Below are positions 7,316 to 9,991 of a stretch of DNA of 9,991 nucleotides, in pieces. The stretch covers positions 1 through 9,991 of the forward strand of contig JAEUGJ010000006.1 of assembly GCA_016775335.1 (NCBI GenBank). Reading direction: 5' to 3'. The translations under genes were made by a program, and so were the position numbers. Positions within the stretch are counted from its first letter, which is position 1. Each line of letters starts with the position of its first letter. The notes beneath the pieces are model-generated. The model did not search any database. It was not told where the DNA came from and saw only the letters and a program-made list of their open reading frames with translations. This stretch comes from Mogibacterium sp. GTDB lineage: Bacteria; Bacillota; Clostridia; Peptostreptococcales; Anaerovoracaceae.

Positions 7316-7324
7316 ATAATACCA
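7316..7324 (-). promoter_or_regulatory. Extended -10 promoter of feoAB
   Basis: On the minus strand TGG (7324-7322) directly precedes TATTAT (7321-7316). No good -35 lies at 17-bp spacing; a TTGGAC nearby is only 11 bp away. The promoter is therefore probably the extended -10 type. The start codon is about 40 nt downstream. Confidence 0.5.
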
Positions 7325-7354
7325 CATTTTCCGTCCAATCGTGTCTTTTATCCC

Positions 7355-7371
7355 AATGAAACTTTTTCATT
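7355..7371. promoter_or_regulatory. Perfect AATGAAA-N3-TTTCATT dyad upstream of the feo promoter
   Basis: Seven-base exact inverted repeats with a 3-base centre lie about 10 bp beyond the -35 position of the feo promoter. The spacing resembles metal-regulator boxes (the Fur 7-1-7 pattern), but the sequence is not a standard Fur or DtxR/IdeR box. It is a candidate operator only. Confidence 0.4.
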
Positions 7372-7400
7372 TTCTTCTCATCAGCATACACAGCTATATG

Positions 7401-7489
7401 AAAAACCTGCATCCAATCAGCAATCTTGGCTTGCCGATGGGGCTTGCGGAGCCCATCGGCAAGCGGTTGCTGATTGGATGCAGGTTTTT
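7401..7489 (-). repeat. Long two-stem hairpin element, copy 1 (left of alr)
   Basis: The outer arms 7401-7423 and 7467-7489 pair perfectly over 23 bp. The inner arms CTTGCCGATGGG (7430-7441) and CCCATCGGCAAG (7452-7463) pair over 12 bp. Between them lies an asymmetric internal loop, TCTTGG (7424-7429) opposite CGG (7464-7466). Read on the minus strand this is CCG opposite CCAAGA, identical to copy 2 at 8795-8883. The ends are AAAAA and TTTTT, so the hairpin is terminator-like on both strands. It lies between the divergent feo and alr promoters, where neither transcript would need to end. It may be a dispersed hairpin element, an insulator, or a small structured RNA. Confidence 0.85.
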
Positions 7490-7500
7490 AATCACGTCCC

Positions 7501-7529
7501 TTGAAGACCCGGTATTCCCGTGCTAGAAT
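7501..7529 (+). promoter_or_regulatory. Promoter of alr
   Basis: TTGAAG (7501-7506), a 17-bp spacer and TAGAAT (7524-7529) preceded by TGC form a good sigma-A promoter with an extended -10. Transcription would start near 7536 and leave a leader of about 85 nt. The leader contains a short hairpin, CCGATT (7549-7554) with AATCGG (7564-7569). An A6-GTA-T7 tract follows at 7583-7598; I assign no function to either. Confidence 0.7.
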
Positions 7530-7621
7530 ATTTTACTGTTGAGTGCTCCCGATTCGTCGGAACAATCGGAAGTGCCCTGGCGAAAAAAGTATTTTTTTAT
7601 ATGATTCACAGGAGCAAAAAT

Positions 7622-8791
7622 ATGAAATCAACATTGAAGCGGACGTGGGCGGAAATCGATTTGGACGCCCTCACATATAATTATCACACGATTCGGAAAC
7701 ATATCGGGCCGGATGTGCGCTTCCTGGGCGTGGTGAAGGCGGACGCCTACGGCCACGGATCCCTGCAGGTGGCCACGAAGCTGCAGGAGCTGGGGGCGGA
7801 TTACCTGGCGGTGAGCAGCATCGACGAGGCTTTGGAGCTTCGCTTCAACGGCATCACCATGCCGATTCTGATTCTGGGACACACGCCGAAGGAGCAGGTG
7901 GATCGGCTGATCTGCTTTAACATCACCCAGGCGGTAACCTGCGAAGCCAAAGCCCTGGAGTACAGCGAAGAGGCGGTGAAATACGGCGGTACCCTGAAGG
8001 TTCACATCAAGGTGGATACGGGCATGTCCCGGCTGGGATACCTTTGCGAGGGGGATTATTTTCAGCACGGGGTGGACGGCATCGTTCATGCCTGCACCCT
8101 TCCGAGCTTGGATGCGGAAGGCATTTTTACGCATTTTGCGGTGGCGGATGAAGAAGGTGCGGAAGAGCTGGAATACACCAAGCACCAGTTTCAGCTGTTC
8201 ACCGATGTGATTCGCAGTGCGGAAGAAAAATGGGGGCATGAGTTCCGGATTCGCCACTGTGCCAATACCGGAGCCACGACAAAATATCCGGAAACTTATC
8301 TGGACATGGTTCGCCCGGGCCTGCTGCTGTACGGATACGGCGACTATGCGAAGCAGCTGGGACTTCGTCCGGTAATGTCCCTGAAGACCGTTGTCAGCAC
8401 CATCAAAATCTATCCGGGTGGCACCCACATCAGCTACGGCGGAATTTTCGAGACCACCCAATCCACGCGAATCGGCGTGGTGCCTTACGGATATGCGGAC
8501 GGCTTCCTGCGCTGCCTTTCCAACCGCTACGCACTGATGACGGCGGAAGGTCCTGCACCGGTGCGGGGAAAAATCTGCATGGACATGTGCATGATTGACC
8601 TTTCCGATGCGCCCGGCGTAGACGTGGGCGACGAGGTGACCATCTTCGGACCGAACAATTCCCTGGAGCACATGGCGGAAATGGCGGGCACCATCCCGTA
8701 CGAGCTGACCTGCAGCGTGAGCAAGCGGGTTCCCCGCCTCTTCATCGAGAACGGGCAGGTGATTTCCAAGGAACTGCTTCTGCGAATGTAA
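7622..8791 (+). CDS. alr: Alanine racemase
   Basis: The enzyme interconverts L- and D-alanine with PLP, supplying D-Ala for peptidoglycan. The 389-residue protein has the PLP-lysine motif VVKADAYGHG (Lys39), the substrate-region VDTGMSRLGY (Arg137), and the catalytic tyrosine segment ISYGG (Tyr272). GYADG (290-294) and KICMDM (317-322, Met320) are also present. The usual ANSA/G segment reads CANTGA here. The length is normal for the family. The frame stays open back to 7520, but the ATG at 7622 was chosen because GGAG (7611-7614) lies 7 nt upstream and the protein then begins TWAEIDLDAL as expected. The longer form would also begin inside the promoter. The gene is a single unit with its own promoter, and hairpin copy 2 begins 3 nt after the stop. 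Confidence 0.96.
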   Translation: MKSTLKRTWAEIDLDALTYNYHTIRKHIGPDVRFLGVVKADAYGHGSLQVATKLQELGADYLAVSSIDEALELRFNGITMPILILGHTPKEQVDRLICFNITQAVTCEAKALEYSEEAVKYGGTLKVHIKVDTGMSRLGYLCEGDYFQHGVDGIVHACTLPSLDAEGIFTHFAVADEEGAEELEYTKHQFQLFTDVIRSAEEKWGHEFRIRHCANTGATTKYPETYLDMVRPGLLLYGYGDYAKQLGLRPVMSLKTVVSTIKIYPGGTHISYGGIFETTQSTRIGVVPYGYADGFLRCLSNRYALMTAEGPAPVRGKICMDMCMIDLSDAPGVDVGDEVTIFGPNNSLEHMAEMAGTIPYELTCSVSKRVPRLFIENGQVISKELLLRM

Positions 8792-8794
8792 AAG

Positions 8795-8883
8795 AAAAAA
8801 CTGCATGGGGTCAGCAACCGCGTTCAGTTGGGCTCGAAACGCCCAACTGAACGCCAAGATTGCTTCCCCCATGCAGTTTTTTT
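8795..8883 (+). terminator. Long two-stem hairpin element, copy 2; alr terminator
   Basis: AAAAAACTGCATGGGG...CAGCAA (8795-8817) pairs with TTGCT...CCCCATGCAG plus T7 (8860-8883), with one 2-base mismatch. An inner 13-bp stem, CGTTCAGTTGGGC (8821-8833) with GCCCAACTGAACG (8841-8853), closes a 7-base loop. The internal loop is CCG (8818-8820) opposite CCAAGA (8854-8859). Its place 3 nt after the alr stop and its T-run make it a rho-independent terminator. The fixed internal loop and its similarity to copy 1 at 7401-7489 suggest more than a plain terminator. Confidence 0.85.
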
Positions 8884-8895
8884 ATAGGGAGGGCT

Positions 8896-9365
8896 AACCC
8901 CGGGCCGGAATATCCGGTAAAGGCGGCCCGGCCCGCCGCCGGTGGCGGATACGGTTCGCGCTCTATTCCCCGCTAAGTCTTTAATCTCGGTTTCCGGGCG
9001 CGAACCCCGGGCCGAAATATCCGGTAAAGGCGGCCCGGCCCACCGCCGGTGGCGAATGCGGTTCGCGCTCCATTCCCCGCTAAGTCTTTAATCTCGGTTT
9101 CCGGGCGCGAACCCCGGGCCGAAATATCCGGTAAAGGCGGCCCGGCCCACCGCCGGTGGCGAATGCGGTTCGCGCTCCATTCCCCGCTAAGCCTTTAACT
9201 TCGCTTTCCGGGCGCGAACCCCGGGCCGAAAAATCCGGTAAAGGCGGCCCGGCCGGCCGCCGGTAGCGGCTGCGGTTCGCGCTTCATTCCCCGCTAAGCC
9301 TTTGGTTTCGGTTTCCGGGCGCGAACCCCGGGCCATTATATTCGGTTAAGGCGGCCCGGGCCGCC
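8896..9365. repeat. 107-bp GC-rich tandem repeat array, four full copies plus a partial copy
   Basis: Units begin with CCCCGGGCC at 8898, 9005, 9112, 9219 and 9326, an exact 107-bp period. Copies 1 and 2 differ at about 5 positions and copies 2 and 3 at about 4; copy 4 is more diverged and copy 5 stops near 9365. Each unit can fold. CCGGGCCG pairs with CGGCCCGG across a loop containing ATCCGGT. A small second hairpin (CCACC-GCC-GGTGG in copies 2 and 3) follows. GCGCGAACC before the unit pairs with GGTTCGCGC after it, closing a three-way junction. A linker TTCCCCGCTAAG(T/C)CTTT joins units. The first copy lacks the GCGCGAACC arm. No convincing open frame covers the array. It is not a CRISPR, since there are no unique spacers. 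Confidence 0.92.
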
Positions 9366-9370
9366 TTCAG

Positions 9371-9424
9371 ATGGAAAAGTGCAGCACGGAAGTCTCTCGT
9401 CGACCTCCGTGCTGTACTTTTCAT
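9371..9424. other. 17-bp hairpin after the 107-bp array
   Basis: GAAAAGTGCAGCACGGA (9374-9390) pairs with TCCGTGCTGTACTTTTC (9406-9422) with a single G-T wobble, around a 15-base loop that contains GTCGAC. The right arm ends in TTTTC, so it could act as a weak terminator on the plus strand. It may also mark the end of the array. Confidence 0.7.
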
Positions 9425-9445
9425 TACTATAATCCCGAAAGGAAA

Positions 9446-9492
9446 AGAATTGACGACGAACGCTCCCCCGTCCACTTTGCGTCGTCAATTCT
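9446..9492. repeat. GACGAC hairpin, copy 1
   Basis: AGAATTGACGACG (9446-9458) pairs exactly with CGTCGTCAATTCT (9480-9492) around a 21-base loop. It shares the arm core AATTGACGAC with two other hairpins at 9542-9582 and 9728-9774. Confidence 0.8.
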
Positions 9493-9541
9493 AATCATTT
9501 CCTTGTGCCGCCTGCTCCAATCTACATTCGGCACCAAAAAA

Positions 9542-9582
9542 ATTGACGACAGACCCTCTATTATGGGCAGTCTGTCGTCAAT
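9542..9582. repeat. GACGAC hairpin, copy 2
   Basis: ATTGACGACAGAC (9542-9554) pairs exactly with GTCTGTCGTCAAT (9570-9582) around a 15-base loop. On the minus strand the hairpin is followed by a T-run, so this copy looks like a leftward terminator. A 6-bp hairpin, GTGCCG (9505-9510) with CGGCAC (9529-9534), lies just to its left. Confidence 0.8.
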
Positions 9583-9727
9583 CTAACGTTTTCTTCGCGC
9601 CGGAAAATCTAATCGAAATCTAGCTCATTCCAATAATCCCTTCTTATCTACCGGCTTTCCTGCTTCCAACACCTCATCCAACCCTCTCTCCCGGGCATTT
9701 GACTCTAATCTACCCAGCGGCCGCGAG
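9583..9727. other. AT-richer spacer without a recognisable gene
   Basis: No start codon with a ribosome binding site and no known protein were recognised here. The stretch repeats TCTAATC (9608-9614, 9704-9710, and also 9490-9496) and AATCTA (9606, 9617, 9707). On the minus strand, 9625-9711 encodes a protein-like tail ending EVLEAGKPVDKKGLLE. Its frame runs through the hairpin and repeat to its right, so it may be chance or a remnant. Confidence 0.4.
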
Positions 9728-9774
9728 GAAATTGACGACGAAACCTCGGGGCAGAGTGTTTCGTCGTCAATTTC
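9728..9774. repeat. GACGAC hairpin, copy 3
   Basis: GAAATTGACGACGAAAC (9728-9744) pairs exactly over 17 bp with GTTTCGTCGTCAATTTC (9758-9774) around a 13-base loop. It is the longest stem of the three. Wider arms CTCCCGGG (9688-9695) and CCCGGGAG (9784-9791) enclose it. Confidence 0.8.
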
Positions 9775-9818
9775 TTCCGATTTCCCGGGAGCAGCCGAAA
9801 TTAGAGGCCCGGCCTGCC

Positions 9819-9991
9819 GGCGCCCTTGTTGGCGCCTTGTTCCCCGCAACGCCTTTTTCCTTCGTCGGGTCACGCCAACACAATCCGGTTTTTCCCGACT
9901 TCCCGGCGCCCTTGTTGGCGCCTTGTTCCCCGCAAGGCCTTATTCCTTCGTCGGGTCACGCCAACACGATCCGGTTTTTCCCGACTTCCCG
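9819..9991. repeat. 86-bp tandem repeat array, two copies, continuing beyond the window
   Basis: Units begin at 9819 and 9905, and the last base (9991) starts a third in register, so the period is 86 bp. The two copies differ at only a few positions (for example CAACGCCTTTTTCC versus CAAGGCCTTATTCC). Each unit holds GGCGCC-CTTGTT-GGCGCC, a linker TTCCCCGCAA(C/G)GCCTT, and GTCGGG pairing with CCCGAC across a loop that contains ATCCGGT. These parts match those of the 107-bp array in type and order. Confidence 0.88.

Noticed and set aside
7520..7621. Longer alr start giving 34 extra N-terminal residues
   Set aside because: It would begin inside the promoter -10 region and has no ribosome binding site; the ATG at 7622 has GGAG at 7 nt and matches the family N-terminus.
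7628..8872. A 414-codon open frame on the minus strand opposite alr
   Set aside because: It covers the alr gene and runs into its terminator hairpin, with no recognised domain; alanine racemase motifs are complete on the other strand.
7401..8883. Composite transposon with alr as cargo between terminal inverted repeats
   Set aside because: Each flanking element is itself a hairpin with variable stems, no transposase is present, and no clear target duplication was seen outside 7401 and 8883.
9625..9873. Possible 82-residue minus-strand protein
   Set aside because: Its frame passes through a perfect hairpin and into the 86-bp repeat, with no good ribosome binding site. The tail looks protein-like, but I cannot identify it.
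8896..9991. CRISPR array
   Set aside because: Units are 107 and 86 bp with near-identical full-length repeats and no unique spacers, and no cas gene is present.
9819..9991. Integron attC-like sites (GTTGGCG and CGCCAAC arms)
   Set aside because: The arms do not fit the GTTRRRY/RYYYAAC core consensus, and no integrase or cassette genes are visible.

Overview
The window looks like chromosomal DNA from a low- to mid-GC Firmicute, most likely an anaerobic Clostridia-type bacterium. The reasons are strong AGGAGG-type ribosome binding sites, sigma-A style promoters (some with extended -10 elements), a fused FeoA-FeoB ferrous iron transporter, and a phosphatidylserine synthase and decarboxylase of the Gram-positive type. 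I cannot name a genus from sequence alone. No mobile-element protein, tRNA or rRNA gene was seen.

Left part (1-1550): a CocE/NonD-type serine hydrolase gene, cut by the window edge, points left. A divergent XRE-family regulator gene points right. The 244-bp gap between them carries a promoter in each direction and a perfect 11-bp dyad over the regulator's -35 region. The regulator and the lipid operon converge on a shared terminator hairpin near 1510-1548.

Middle part (1570-4830): a tight leftward four-gene lipid operon, read in the order PAP2-type phosphatase/transferase, LPG-synthase-type membrane (flippase-like) protein, pssA, psd. The first two junctions are 4-bp ATGA overlaps and the third gap is 9 bp, all driven by a near-consensus promoter (4798-4826). 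PssA makes phosphatidylserine from CDP-diacylglycerol and Psd decarboxylates it to phosphatidylethanolamine. The two upstream membrane proteins are probably partners in lipid phosphate removal, head-group transfer or lipid movement.

Right-middle part (4890-8883): a leftward feoAB fusion gene, ending at its own terminator, and a divergent alanine racemase gene (alr). Alr is flanked by two long hairpins of about 89 bp in opposite orientation. They share a fixed internal loop (CCG opposite CCAAGA) and fixed short motifs, while most other stem positions differ with base pairing preserved. The right copy is placed to terminate alr. The left copy lies between the divergent feo and alr promoters, where no simple terminator is needed.

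Right end (8884-9991): about 1.1 kb with no convincing gene but dense structure. It holds a 107-bp tandem array (four full copies plus a partial one), a 17-bp hairpin, three dispersed hairpins built on the arm AATTGACGAC, and an 86-bp tandem array that runs off the window. The 107- and 86-bp units share the same ordered sub-elements: an ATCCGGT-loop hairpin, a GC-rich hairpin, and a TTCCCCGC-type linker. They therefore look like two forms of one element. This block and the alr-flanking hairpins are the most unusual content of the window.
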